64,000 bases of DNA from Ypsolopha sequella (taxonomy: Eukaryota > Arthropoda > Insecta > Lepidoptera > Ypsolophidae), in assembly GCA_934047225.1 (NCBI GenBank), contig OW204011.1, forward strand, positions 14,706,339 to 14,770,338, read 5' to 3'. Shown here in pieces: positions 31,101 to 40,300 of this stretch. The position numbers and the translations under genes are program-made. A model generated the notes under the pieces. It searched no databases. It saw only the letters and a list, made by a program, of their open reading frames with translations, and was not told where the DNA came from. The first letter of the stretch is position 1. Every line of letters begins with the position of its first letter.

Positions 31101-33162
31101 CGTTCAATGAGCCAGTTTTTCTCCGGCTCATGTAAGAATCTGGGTCCCTGGAACCACCGATCGCCTGTATTGATTGGCGCATGGTAGTTCCGTGTAGCAT
31201 CGTCAGCCACGTTCTGTTTTGTAGGCAGCCATCGCCACTCAGTCTTGTGTGTGAGTTCTGCGATCTCTCCCAGTTGGTGTGGGACGAAAGGAATGTACCG
31301 CCATGCGTCGTTACGCACCCAATAGACCACGGTTGAGGAGTCGGTCCAGTAGGTAGTACTCGTGATGTCGACGCGGTGTTCTCGCTTGATGACACCAGTG
31401 AGTCTCCCACCAATAACCGTCGTCTGTAGTTCCAGGCGTGGAATGCTCTGTGCGTGTCTTGGTGCCACCTTAGCTTTGGCGGCGACCAAGGCAATCTTCA
31501 TGCTGCCGTCGTAGTATATGGACCTCCAGTAGACCACCGTCACGTATGCTTGTACGCTAGCATCGCATAGCACGTGTATTTCTACCTGCTTGTGGCTCTC
31601 TAGTGCGTTACTTCGGTGCAGACGTAGGAGGGTGACGTCACCGGGATTGGCTAGTCCCATTATATTTGGAGACGCCACAGGCTCCGGAATATCTTCACCC
31701 AGATTGTATACTGGCTGAGCAGACCCAGTGGGTCATATATAGACATCACCGCGCTGATATGTTCATCGGATTCATGCGCAGCCAGTTATCAACCTTGTGA
31801 AAGTTGGTCATGCGACCTGCATAGCCAGATGCTTCTGAAACAACTCGGCCTCCAGTTCCAGCTTCTTTAGTAACGCTGTCTTTTCGGCTGCGGCCAGTTC
31901 TGCCACTCGCAACCTCGTGGTCATGTTCGCAGTAGATCGATGTGACCGGTGCAAGTGTGGTGACCTTGGTCGTTGTCGTGTGACTGGCACGTGCTCCGTG
32001 ATGGTACCATGAGCGGTGTTTGCAGCTGAAAGTGATACTGGTTTGTCTCGTTCAAGCCTTCTGATACGTTCCTGCTCGATCTGGCGTTCCTCTTCCAGGC
32101 GCCTCTGCTCCTCTTTCCAGCGCAGATTTCCAGTTCTGCAGCATCATCCTGGCTCCAAGTGACCACCATCATGATTGGACGATAGGTAGCAACTGAAGAA
32201 ACGTCGGTTTCGAAGAGAAGGTGGTTCCAACGGTATGGTTCAGGTTTCAAATCTGGCTTGTTGTGGACAAACGATTGTTGTGGACTGTTTAGTTCTTTAT
32301 TAATGTTCATGCTGCTCGACTATGAAACCGTGAACCTGAATCCGTCCAAGTCTGTCGTACCTTAAACTTCTTTAAATTTAAACTTAAAGCTCACTACTTT
32401 ACTGAGCTTAACTCTTAACTGATTCATTATTTATTCTTGTGCATTCCATAGAAAACTATCCGTGGTTTATTATATATGTGAAAATTCATATATTTATTTA
32501 TGTATGTCTATTTTTTTTATACTACTATAATTATTGTGGACTGTATTTACTGTTGACGTTTACTTTTCTTTAATAATGTTCCTTATAAGGATCGCTGAAG
32601 TAAACTGTACATTTTGGGATTCTTCCTCTTATACCATTAATTTTGCACGCGGCACTAACAATTTTTGTACACGACCCTAATTTTTATTAGCTCTTAAATT
32701 CTAAACAGGCCCGGCACTCCCAAAAAGATTCGGTCGATCGTTTATCGTTAGACCATATGTCCATCTCTGACGCACGCATAAAAAGTATGATAGAGATATA
32801 CGACCGAACGATATTCGATCGAATTTTGTCACCTCGGAGTAGGCCCTCAGGTGATCAGGTCCCCATTCCATACGAAGCGCGAACAAAGATGTATCCACTT
32901 CAAAATAATAAAAATTGTGTCGGTTTTGTTTTTGACACCATTAAGATATAATATAATTTACTTTTTGGTTTCGAAACCGGTATACAAGTTCCTTATAACA
33001 TTTTCATTTCTAGAGGGAGAGAGATTTGCAAATCCCAATAATGTATGATAGCAGGCAGTAGCAGCATTTAAAAAAAAACAAAATAGTTCTGACAAAAATC
33101 CAACAATATAATGTTTAATAACTTACCACGGCGATGAGAAAAGCGACTAACGGAGTCTTCAT
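22136..33162 (-). CDS. SP2: short secreted peptide, seven micro-exons
   Basis: Coding exons (minus strand) are 33127-33162, 30614-30656, 27566-27622, 26244-26279, 24560-24604, 22721-22768 and 22136-22140, joined in phase 0 then phase 1, giving 89 residues. Exons 1-2 encode the signal peptide (MKTPLVAFLIAV then VVFCSYNRQVMA), with cleavage after VMA leaving QR at the mature start. Four cassettes follow: a basic aromatic one (GFRGFPFFRR...) and three Ser/Thr/Tyr-rich ones. The last codon is split, GAT, then TAA. It is the inverted paralog of SP1: promoter, exons 1, 2 and 7 and intron edges match, but the mature peptide is almost unrelated. No cysteines occur in the mature part. Any subset of cassettes would stay in frame. 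Function is unknown. Confidence 0.72.
22345..22414. repeat. Two adjoining perfect hairpins
   Basis: ATCTGCATCGATGTCA and its exact complement form a 16-bp stem with a 3-base loop (22345-22379). Starting at the next base, GGTATTGGTGGTCG and its exact complement form a 14-bp stem (22380-22414). A third direct copy of CTGCATCGATGTCATCC follows. They lie in the last SP2 intron. Confidence 0.85.
22721..22768 (-). CDS. SP2 exon 6 (cassette)
   Basis: 48-base phase-1/phase-1 exon encoding DMADEYSVSSSTSGYS, with Asp split at the junction. Acceptor AATATAAATAAATTAACAG, donor GGTAAGTTCTTAAG. A motif CTGACAG|GTAAATTGT lies downstream of the donor. Confidence 0.68.
23385..23620 (+). repeat. Interspersed repeat GTCCACTGCTGGACAT, copy 2
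   Basis: Second copy of the repeat at 15290, with CAGGACTTTGCCACTCCCGG and CCCGGCTATTAAGGATGG shared. It lies in SP2 intron 5. Confidence 0.6.
23733..23981. mobile_element. 249-bp foldback element
   Basis: Outer arms GTGGCGTGCACAGAACTTTT and complement; inner arms ATATCACTTTGAAAAAAAAA and complement; centre GGGTAGACAATGTCTACCC. Nearly symmetrical along its length. It lies in SP2 intron 5. Confidence 0.85.
24302..24510 (+). repeat. SINE tail family, copy 1
   Basis: CCGTTAAACAGTGGAAAAAA, GGCTGCAGGTTAGCCAACCA, an AATA-rich tract, AAAGCCCTAGGGCAAAATAA and GTGGGCCTTTACGAGCAC. The same tail is at 36412-36545, where it follows a tRNA-like head, and at 49080-49285. Confidence 0.7.
24560..24604 (-). 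CDS. SP2 exon 5 (cassette)
   Basis: 45-base phase-1/phase-1 exon encoding EESSVFTTTPTYNYS (first Glu split at the junction). The acceptor region has AATATTTATAAATCAACAG; donor GGTAAGTTCTTCAG. A CCTGAGAG|GTAAGTTGT motif lies downstream. Confidence 0.68.
24963..25228. mobile_element. CAAGGTGAC foldback MITE, copy 3
   Basis: Ends CAAGGTGACTTTTTGATCAT and AATTCACCTTG with TA on both sides. It is inserted into a further repeat whose flanks (CATCTTGACTA and ATCTAGGGTTTTGAAA) match 62905-62945. It lies in SP2 intron 4. Confidence 0.83.
25229..25940. other. SP2 intron 4 remainder
   Basis: AT-rich intronic sequence. No additional cassette with the shared acceptor and donor is visible. Confidence 0.4.
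26244..26279 (-). CDS. SP2 exon 4 (cassette)
   Basis: 36-base phase-1/phase-1 exon encoding EYSVSTTTAIYS (Glu split). Acceptor AATATAAATAAATCAACAG, donor GGTAAGTTCTTCAG. An exact CTGAGAG|GTAAGTTGT motif lies downstream near 26160. Similar to exon 6 (both EYSVS). Confidence 0.7.
26340..26460 (-). repeat. Cassette-flank block, SP2
   Basis: Upstream flank of exon 4 in gene orientation, including CTCGAAAAAGTTGCATTTTT and AACGGGTAATAAAAAG. It matches 22830-22935, 29610-29690 and the SP1 block at 13265-13405. Confidence 0.68.
27566..27622 (-). CDS. SP2 exon 3 (cassette)
   Basis: 57-base phase-1/phase-1 exon encoding DGFRGFPFFRRDSASPSTP (Asp split). The N-terminal part is basic and aromatic. Acceptor AATATAAATAAATCAACAG; donor CCAG|GTAAGTTCTTC. 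A CTGAAAG|GTAAATTGT motif lies downstream. Confidence 0.68.
27714..29605 (-). pseudogene. CR1-like LINE, 5'-truncated, in SP2 intron 2
   Basis: The 3' end lies at the left: minus-strand TTGTGCAATAAAGTATTTAC followed by TACATACATAC repeats, typical of lepidopteran CR1-type tails. RT C-terminal coding lies at about 28910-29590 (minus) with VKNLGLHISNNMSWD and YSAKVTLVNSLLLS; it is frameshifted. It interrupts the exon-3 cassette flank: sequence left of 27714 and right of 29605 joins into one block matching 22850-22900. A mariner-type foldback is nested at 28023-28873. Confidence 0.72.
28023..28873. mobile_element. Mariner-type foldback made of two transposase ends
   Basis: TA-flanked termini GGGTGTTTTTGTTAAAGG (left) and, read inward, GGGTGTTTTTTTTAGAGG (right). 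Both arms (about 28023-28412 and 28488-28873) carry the same Tc1/mariner-type transposase C-terminal coding in opposite directions: RSCDLTPLDYFLWGY, then QVYADKPETIDHLEDN. In Tc1/mariner proteins the third catalytic acid lies in the PxDYFL-type region. The left arm has a stop in that region. The N-terminal half is absent from both arms, so the element is non-autonomous. Confidence 0.88.
29718..30545 (+). pseudogene. RTE-type LINE fragment
   Basis: Reverse-transcriptase pieces in shifting frames: NNKAPGEDGI near 29720, VDYEKAFNSIETWS near 30075, then 30153-30548 with HLRFADDIIVIMAESLQELE and the DLWMNLDKTKFM segment. These are typical of RTE-clade LINEs. Frameshifts and stops show it is dead. 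It lies in SP2 intron 2, just upstream (genomically) of exon 2. Confidence 0.82.
30614..30656 (-). CDS. SP2 exon 2 (end of signal peptide)
   Basis: 43 bases after acceptor ATTCCACAG encode VVFCSYNRQVMAQR plus one base. Donor GTAAGTACAGTTGACTCGTG continues into intron sequence identical to SP1 for over 20 bases. Confidence 0.77.
30690..32330 (-). pseudogene. Degraded BEL/Pao retrotransposon
   Basis: The minus strand encodes RNase H-region sequence (HVLCDASVQAYVTVVYW, YWTDSSTVVYWV) at 31010-31678. Next come the pre-integrase linker (TAARVLAFIDICRH, ASRLYKLDPVMED) at 30600-31013 and gag-like pieces with TWSQDDAAELE and SQDD-type sequence near 32000-32310. It is clearly related to the intact element at 36841-43416 but internally deleted: protease, most of RT and the integrase are missing. 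It lies in SP2 intron 1. Confidence 0.85.
32331..32759. other. SP2 intron 1, possible BEL remnant end
   Basis: AT-rich sequence between the BEL remnant and the conserved intron block. It may include a decayed LTR, but I cannot align it to the LTRs of the intact element. Confidence 0.3.
32820..32960. mobile_element. Half of a foldback MITE shared with SP1 intron 1
   Basis: CCATACGAAGCGCGAACAAA and TTGTGTCGGTTTTG...CACCATTAAGATATAA match one arm of the MITE at 5480-5845, at the corresponding intron position. Confidence 0.65.
33127..33162 (-). CDS. SP2 exon 1 (signal peptide start)
   Basis: Twelve codons MKTPLVAFLIAV, then donor GTAAGTTATTAAACATTATA, shared with SP1. Confidence 0.78.
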
Positions 33163-33224
33163 TCTGTCAATTATTACTTGACAAATTTTAAAAGTGCTGT
33201 AGAATCTATGAGTTTGGGCCAGCT

Positions 33225-33232
33225 TTTATATA
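33225..33232 (-). promoter_or_regulatory. TATA box of SP2
   Basis: TATATAAA on the minus strand, in the same context (AAGCTGGC downstream) and distance to the ATG as in SP1. Confidence 0.75.
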
Positions 33233-33566
33233 TTCTTCAGAATATCGATTTTAAAGCTGTGTAAATATACTAAAAAGTGTAATGCATCTTGTGTCTGGCT
33301 GTATGCAGGTCGTAACAAAGTCGAAACTGTATAATTATGTTGTAGTGTGGTAGGTAGGTAGGTATAGAATAAGGATAAACAATGAAATATGAGATAGAAT
33401 TTTAAAACCTATTAATATGAGTGCTGATACACTCATCCCGTCCCACCTACAGGCGTCCGCAGCCAGGGCTGGTGGGGCTGCGGAATCAGCAGAAAACCTT
33501 AAGCGGCCCAAGTATGCGTTCCTCGAAGAGGTATATGTATATTTGCGCCGTTCGGTGTCGAAACCC

Positions 33567-33945
33567 TGGCCCCTCGGCCATAGCTTCAGGCTTCTGGCGG
33601 CGCTTCTTGTTGCGCTTCCAGGCGGTTTCTGCGACGGGCTTTGCCCTGCCACGACACCCGTCGGCGCCTTCCACCGCATCGGATGTATAGCGCGCTCGCT
33701 CGCTCAAAGCGCTCGTCACTAGGTTCGTCCTGTTCCCTCGATCACTGGCGCGGCTCCCCGCCTCCCCGCACACCGTCGTCGAGAGAGCGCAAGCGCAAGT
33801 CACATGAAGCCGGACTTATGCGCGCGAGCGGCGACTCATGGCCGACCCTATACAACTTCATACATTTGTTCTCTCCGCCGGCGCCGTCGCAAGAAGAACC
33901 GCTTGGCGCGCCTCTCGAAGCCTGAAGCTATGGCCGACCGGTGGG
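33567..33945. mobile_element. GC-rich MITE (TCGGCCATAGC), copy 1
   Basis: About 380 bp, strikingly GC-rich against its AT-rich surroundings. Inverted ends GGCCATAGCTTCAGGCTTC and GAAGCCTGAAGCTATGGCC. Copies 2-4 at 45671, 46290 and 61042 have TTA target duplications. This copy splits the upstream block shared with SP1, so it arrived after the gene duplication. Open frames with RRRRRKKNRLARLSKPEA are by-products. Confidence 0.82.
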
Positions 33946-34027
33946 GCCGTGGAGTCCGAGCACGCGGCACCTTTTCAAAGAACTGTCGACGCGTTTGATC
34001 AACGCCCCTAGTGACCCAAGAGCTGGG

Positions 34028-34267
34028 GTTAAGAGCGGTTTCGCAGATGGATAGTGAAAAACCCACCTTTTTTTAATTCAAATTTTTTTAAATTCTAATT
34101 TACAGGTTTACAGAAACCAACGGAAACTTTGCGATGGAAACATATACAATACATAGGTAATGATTTTGTTGAATAACTATTGAGTAAATTTTGAATTTAA
34201 GTGTTCTGTTCCGGTTAATTAGAAAAAGGCAGGTTTTTAACAATCCGGCTGCGAAACAGCTCTTAAC
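34028..34267. mobile_element. MITE family AGCGGTTTCGCAG, copy 2
   Basis: Inverted ends GTTAAGAGCGGTTTCGCAG and CTGCGAAACAGCTCTTAAC. The body is related to 7105-7325 and 63507-63760. It lies at the outer edge of the SP duplication block. Confidence 0.8.
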
Positions 34268-34689
34268 ATCGGCCAGAGGATCAGTCTGGTGATCCAGCGG
34301 GGTAATGCTGCTAGTCTTTTGGGCACCCCACAAGACGGCAACGGCTTAGACTTTATTATTTATTTGTTATAATGTTTTACGGCTTTTTAATTTTAGATGT
34401 ACATATATTTACTGGTAGGTTATTTTAATTTATAATTAGTTTAGTAAGGCACATAATAATATTCTTTGTCATTTACTTAAGTTGTTTTTGTTTTTATGAA
34501 CCGAATTTATTTAATATTCATGAAATACAACGAGTCAATAACGTGTTCAAATTCAATAGAAATACTTTGATATGTAAGAAAAATATATGTGAAAATGAAG
34601 CTAGCACTCGAAATCTTTGATTTTCTATTTTTCATTGCAGATGATGCTCAACAGTAGAGGATATTAAATAAAAATTGTGACTAAACAGA
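34268..34689. other. Intergenic DNA upstream of SP2
   Basis: AT-rich sequence in which I see no gene, RNA or complete repeat. Confidence 0.4.
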
Positions 34690-34757
34690 TATAACCTCAG
34701 ACATGGCTGTATGGGCTTAGTTCCTTTTGCCTTCGTAAATTTACCGATGTGCTAGAG
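34690..34757 (+). mobile_element. SINE head, split by a hAT-type element
   Basis: The region up to GATGTGCTAGAG is the start of a tRNA-like SINE that resumes at 36317 with a repeat of TGCTAGAG. Confidence 0.55.
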
Positions 34758-36316
34758 CAGGGGTCTCCAAAGTTTTTGGCCTAAATAATAATAATAATAA
34801 ATCATTTATTTCGGACATACATCCATAAAGTGTTAGTAACAATTTACTTATACCTATGTTGGTGTACAAAAACAAACTATTTACAAATAATATATTTACA
34901 ACATTTTTATTTAGCTGCCCTGTTGGAGGGCAGCACATGCGTGGCGGTGTAATGCCTGATGATATGACCATCCATCTTTTCAGCAACAGTGACCAGGAGA
35001 CTATTGGCGCTGGCGCGCACCCGCTGCATCAGAGAAGCGCTTCGTTTCCTCATGATGGCCTGGAAGCCATCCGTGCACGCATTCGCGAACATCTCCGATG
35101 CGCTGCAGTAGCGCGGCAGCCCCAACAGCGCCCTAAATCCATTGTTGTACTGAACACGCAGAGCGTTGTAGGCTTTTTGAGTAACTATAGTTGGTCCATA
35201 GGCTGCAAGTGTAAAATGATTGGCAGTAAGCCCTAAACAAGGTGATCTTCACACTACTCGTACACTTCGCAAACCTACGGATCAACATATTACTTCTCAC
35301 CGCCAACGCCCTGCGCTCCCTCTTTATGTCCATGTCATCTTTATGTGATGCGACGACCCAGTGCCCCAAATATTTAAATTCAGATACCAGTGCCGCCCTG
35401 AATCTTCCACTAAGACCCGAGGACCAATACCTAGATAGCTCATCATTTCAAAATACCAATTGGCATAGATTAAATTATGTTAAGCTTTCATTCGAAAACC
35501 ATTTCAAGATTTAGGTTTAATAAGCCGTATTTTCGAAGTTTTGGTCTAAAAAACCTCATGATGATGAATATTTTTACGAAAAGGCTGCAACTTCCATTTG
35601 CCCTCGTGTGACGTCACTCGAGTAATGGCTGTTTAGAAATGTATCCTTTGCTATCAAGATAAATTTATAATCATTTGCTTCAGACTAATAAAACAGCTAG
35701 ATGACAGATGAGTAGACAGACAGAGACAGACCACTTTTTTTATAAGCAACCACACATCGCAATCAGTATAATGTCTAAAATTCTCAAGTGATAAGGTCAT
35801 CATTATGAATCAAAATAATGAAAACTATGTCCTAAAATGGCGTATATTCTATGAAAAAAAAAAATTTAAAAGTCTTTTAAAAATTAAGCTATGGGAATTG
35901 TAGTTTTGACGCGCAAATTTTTGTATTGGGACCAGTCGGTCAGTGAAATATCTTTTGTGCAGGGCGCAGGAGTGTACTTCGCTCCGTTCACGATTTCGAT
36001 CGATACTTAGGGCGAGTGTCAAGGACAATAACCATGCGATGGTGTCAGCCGAAGCGTGTGCTGTGCACTTTGAAATAAAGTTATGAATAACATTCTTATG
36101 ACGCTACTTTTAGACAAATACGCATGATATCGTTTCTATTAATATCGGTTGTGAGTTTTGATATAATAAATCATAAATATCATTACGTTATTATTATGAG
36201 TTTGTGAGTTTTAAATAAAAAAAATAAACCGGGCATGTCCGGCCAGCGACCGCGGGCCGGATTGGTGGTGCTCGCGGGCCGGTCTTGGCCCGCGGGCCGT
36301 AGTTTGGAGACCCCTG
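34758..36316. mobile_element. hAT-type element, 1.56 kb, with LINE inside
   Basis: Inverted ends CAGGGGTCTCCAAAGTTTTT and its partner AGTTTGGAGACCCCTG, flanked by the exact 8-bp duplication TGCTAGAG (34750-34757 and 36317-36324). The right end has GCGGGCC repeats. No transposase is seen. A LINE fragment occupies 34775-35430. Confidence 0.88.
34775..35430 (-). pseudogene. LINE RT fragment, minus strand
   Basis: Encodes KDDMDIKRERRALAVRSNML and LFRAYCQSFYTCSLW, then MGLPRYCSASEMFANAC and MRKRSASLMQRVRASANS in another frame. It is the same LINE family as 19990-21365. The 3' end is an AATAATAATAATAAATCATT tract at the left. Confidence 0.8.
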
Positions 36317-36545
36317 TGCTAGAGCAATCTCCCGGTAAGCGAGAGGTCTCGGGTTCAAATCCCGGTTCAGAGCTCCTCACATCTAGACATACTATTCCAG
36401 AGCCGCTAAACTGCGTCCAGAGCCGCTAAACAGTGAAAAAAAAGAATAACATTTATGGTACACAGGAAAGGCTGCAGGTTAGCCAACCATTGCAAATAAA
36501 TAAAAAAAAAATAATAATAATAAAGCCCTAGGGCAAAATAATCGA
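36317..36545 (+). mobile_element. tRNA-derived SINE, right part
   Basis: TGCTAGAGCAATCTCCCGG (box A region), GGGTTCAAATCCCGG (box B region), then the tail family AAAGGCTGCAGGTTAGCCAA to AAAGCCCTAGGGCAAAATAA. This links the tRNA-like head to the tails at 24302 and 49080. Confidence 0.75.
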
Positions 36546-36840
36546 CATTATTATCTCCACAATGCTAAATATCAATTTTGCATTGGATTCAGTTCCGTCA
36601 ATGTAGATGGCAAAAATAAAAAAAAAATACGGCGAGTTTTTTGACTCAAGACGATCATTAATTACACTTTATAAATAAACATACTTTCAATCCTCTTTAA
36701 ATTGTAATACTTTTAAAAAAGCATAAATTTCACGACAAAAGCGATTCAGTTTCCATATTTCAAAACCGATTGAAACGAAACCAACACACGCAGATACTAA
36801 TAAGAAGAAAATCATCTTTATTACATAAAGAAATTATAGT

Positions 36841-37382
36841 TGTTATGGACTCGTCGATAATTGAAACAACTCTTCGATGTTTATAGTAGGACTGTATTTT
36901 TCGGAATGAATTTGCTGCGGGATCGGTCCGCCTTTTATATCTGCCGTTTTGCACACGGCACTACTCTTTATTGCTATCTCTATCTCACATATCTCTGCGT
37001 CCCTCTCTTGGAGTTGCAGTTACAAAAATCGATATAACTCTAATATTATTAAAACTCGCGTGAGCTGACATACTAAATTATTATTTATAATAATATATTG
37101 GTTGGCATATAGTCAACAACAATCACACGTGAGTGTTCAAGCCGTATGTAATAATAATTTCGATATAACTCTTTTATTCTTACAGCTAGACATACATAAT
37201 GTATTGTGATTGTTCTAAATGTTATTCCTAATCAAATTACATATAATTACTTATTCTAAACTAATTATTCGAGGCTATAAAATACAAAAACTGTTTCGCG
37301 CGTCTCGACGGTAATGCCGCCGTGATGGGTCTCTGTTGCCTCAAATCGCCGTCAGGTGTCGCTTGGCTCGGCGTCCACAACA
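36841..37382 (-). repeat. BEL/Pao 3' LTR (with insertion)
   Basis: 542 bp, TGTTATGGACTCGTCGATAA to GTCCACAACA on the plus strand. It matches the 412-bp LTR at 43005-43416 except for about 119 extra bases at 37041-37159. These are bounded by a 12-bp direct repeat TCGATATAACTC (37029-37040 and 37160-37171). Other differences are few. The extra DNA looks like a small insertion with its own target duplication. Confidence 0.93.
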
Positions 37383-40300
37383 GCTCTCCCCTCGACGCAG
37401 CCTCGCGTAGTCTCTTCTTCCATGAGGACGGCGAGCTTGCTGACTGGACGTCTGAAGATGCCCGTTTTCGTCTTCACGTCAGCCACTCGAACACCGCCGT
37501 CTGGTCCAGTGTAGATGCGCTCGATCCTCCCAAGGGGCCAGACGTTTCTGGGCAGCGTGTGGTCGACCACCACCACGATGTCGCCAACCTGCAGCTGTCT
37601 TCTGGTGCTTGTGGGCTCTCCACGCGGGACCAGTACTGGGAGATACTCTCGTATCCAGCGCCGCCAGAAGTTGTCAGCAAGCGCCTGGCTAGCTCTCCAT
37701 GCTCGTCGGTCAGCCTCATCACAGGGGCCAGTGGTTGGCAGGCCCATCGAAGATCCCAGAAGAAAGTGGTTGGGTGTGAGCGCCTCAGGATCGTGTGGGC
37801 TCACACTCACGTGGGTCAGGGGCCGGGCGTTGATTGAAAACTCAGCCTCTGTCATCAGTGTCTGAAGGATTTCCTCGCGGGGCGCCTTCTCTCGTAGCGT
37901 CGCACGGAGCGCAGTCTTCACCGAGCGCACCATTCTTTCCCAGCAGCCTCCTTGGTTCGGAGCCCCTGGAGCGATGAAGCGCCACTCCATGCGATGCAGC
38001 ATCCCCTCTTCTCTTAGGGCGGGTGCCCATTCAGCGTAGGCGGTCTTCAGCTCCTGGTCTGACCCTCGGAAGTTTGTAGCGTTGTCAGAGTACATCATCC
38101 GAGGCCAGCCACGGCGAGCAGCCATCCTTCGTAGCGCCATCAGTGCAGAGTCCGTGGAGAGTGAAGCGGCGATCTCCAAGTGTATGGCGCGAGTGGTGAG
38201 GCACGTAAAGAGGGCACCCCACCTTTTCTCATGGCGTCGCCCCACCTTGACAATCATAGGCCCGAAATAATCCACGCCACAGTTTGTGAATGGTCGGTGG
38301 AACGGGTCAAGGCGGGCGGGCGGCAGGTCTCCGGTCGCCGGTGTTCTTGGTTTCGCTCTTCGTACTATGCAGAGAGCACAGTTGCGTTCGATGGCACGTA
38401 CTGTCGGTCGCAGGTGTATTATCCAATACCGCTGTCTCAAATCGTTCGTCACGCGCTCCCTGTTGGCGTGACCGGCAGTACTGTGTTCTCTCAGTACTAG
38501 GAGTTTGGTGATGGGGTGTCTTCCGTCCAAAATAATTGGTCGCTTCATCTCTTGGGGCACGTTCGATGCGCCGATGCGACCTCGTACTCGTAGAAGGTTG
38601 TCTTCCATCACTGGATCCAACTTGTATAGACGGCTCGCCCTAGGGATTGGGCGGGCCGACTTGATTCTCTTTATCTCGGCTCCAAAGCTGTCTTCTTGGG
38701 CGCGCCTCATCAGAGCTCGTTCGGCGCGTTCCACGTGTCTATGTTCAACACGTGCTGCTCGGCGTCGACAGATATCCGTGAAAGCCAGTACGCGTGCGGT
38801 TGCTCGCACCAGTATCTCGTACTTCGAGAATCGGGAGGGGTCGGGCAGCCAGTCATCTTGACGCTCGTTCTCTTCGCTCGTGTGAAGAACTTCTTCATTA
38901 TCTTCGTTGAGAACTCGTTCGGTAGGCCATTGTTCCTCGGGCTCTTGTAAGAAGCTGGGCCCTTGAAACCAGCGATCGCCTCTAGTGATTGGCGTATGAT
39001 AGTTTCGTGTCGCGTCGTCGGCTACGTTATGATCTGTAGGCAGCCATCGCCACTCCATCTTGTGTGTGAGTTCTGCGATTTCCCCCAGCCGGTGTGCGAC
39101 GAAAGGAGTGTACCGCCGTGCGTCGTTGCGAACCCAGTGGACCACAGTTGAGGAGTCGGTCCAGTAGGCGGTTCTCTGGATCTCAACGCGGTGTTCCCGC
39201 TTGATGACGTCGGCAAGCCTCGCGCCAATAACCGCCGCTTGGAGTTCAAGCCGTGGGATGCTCTGTGCGCGTCTTGGTGCCACCTTAGCTTTGGCAGCGA
39301 CCAAAGCAGTCTTCACGCTGCCGTCGTGGTACGTGGCCCTCCAGTAGGCCACCGTCGCGTACGCCTGTTCGCTAGCATCGCATAGCACGTGTAGTTCAAC
39401 GTGCTTGTGGCCTTCTAGTGCGTAGCTTCGGTGCAAGCGTAGCCGGGTGACGTCGCTGAGTTGCTGCAGCCACACCGCGAGGAGTTCTGCTTCCTCTGCT
39501 GGGATCGGTTCGTCCCATGATATTTGGAGACGCCAAAGACTCTGGAGTACTATCTTCGCCCGAATTGTGTACTGGCTGAGTAATCCCAGCGGGTCATATA
39601 TAGACATCACCGCGCTGAGAGCTTCCCTCTTTGTTGGCGCTCGGATCTGGGCGCGCACCTGGGCTGGGACTCGGTTCATTGTGGTGTTGAAACCGAGTTC
39701 ATCTTCTTCGGGATTCCAGCAGAGCCCAAGGATCTTGCTCTCAGGGCCCCCAGCTCCCAGTTGGGTGGGCGTGGTCGCTCGCAGTTCCTCTGGTACATCT
39801 CGTAGCACGTTCATGTTATTGGCGTTCCAACTTCGTAATTCGAAGCCAGCGACCGCGTGTACCTCCCTGAGTTCTCGGATGGTACATCGGGCTTCCTCTT
39901 CATCATCGTAGCTGTCCACCAGATCGTCCATGTAGTGGCTCTTTGTTATAGCCACCAGAGCGCGCGGATGTGTCTGTGCGTGCGCGTGTGCGTTATGATT
40001 GCGCACACTATGAGCCATGAAGGGGGAGCTGGCCGCGCCAAAGATCATGCTCGTCATCTTGAAATGGCCGGGTGGCTTGACTCGTTCTTGGCCCCTCCAT
40101 AGAAACTGCTGGGCTGGCTGGTCTTCCGGGCGGATCTTCACTTGTAAGAACATTTCTCGAATGTCCGCCGTGACTGCGATCGGTTTCTCTCTAAAGCGGA
40201 AAAGAATCCCTTGCAGTGAGAGCAGCAGGTCTGGTCCCTCCAGCAGTTGGTCGTTCAAGCTAACACCTCGTGATCGGTGCGCTGCGTCAAACACGAGCCT

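Noticed and set aside
36317..36385. Functional tRNA gene with GGGTTCAAATCC
   Set aside because: The head is followed by the common SINE tail, and its start is interrupted by a hAT-type element.
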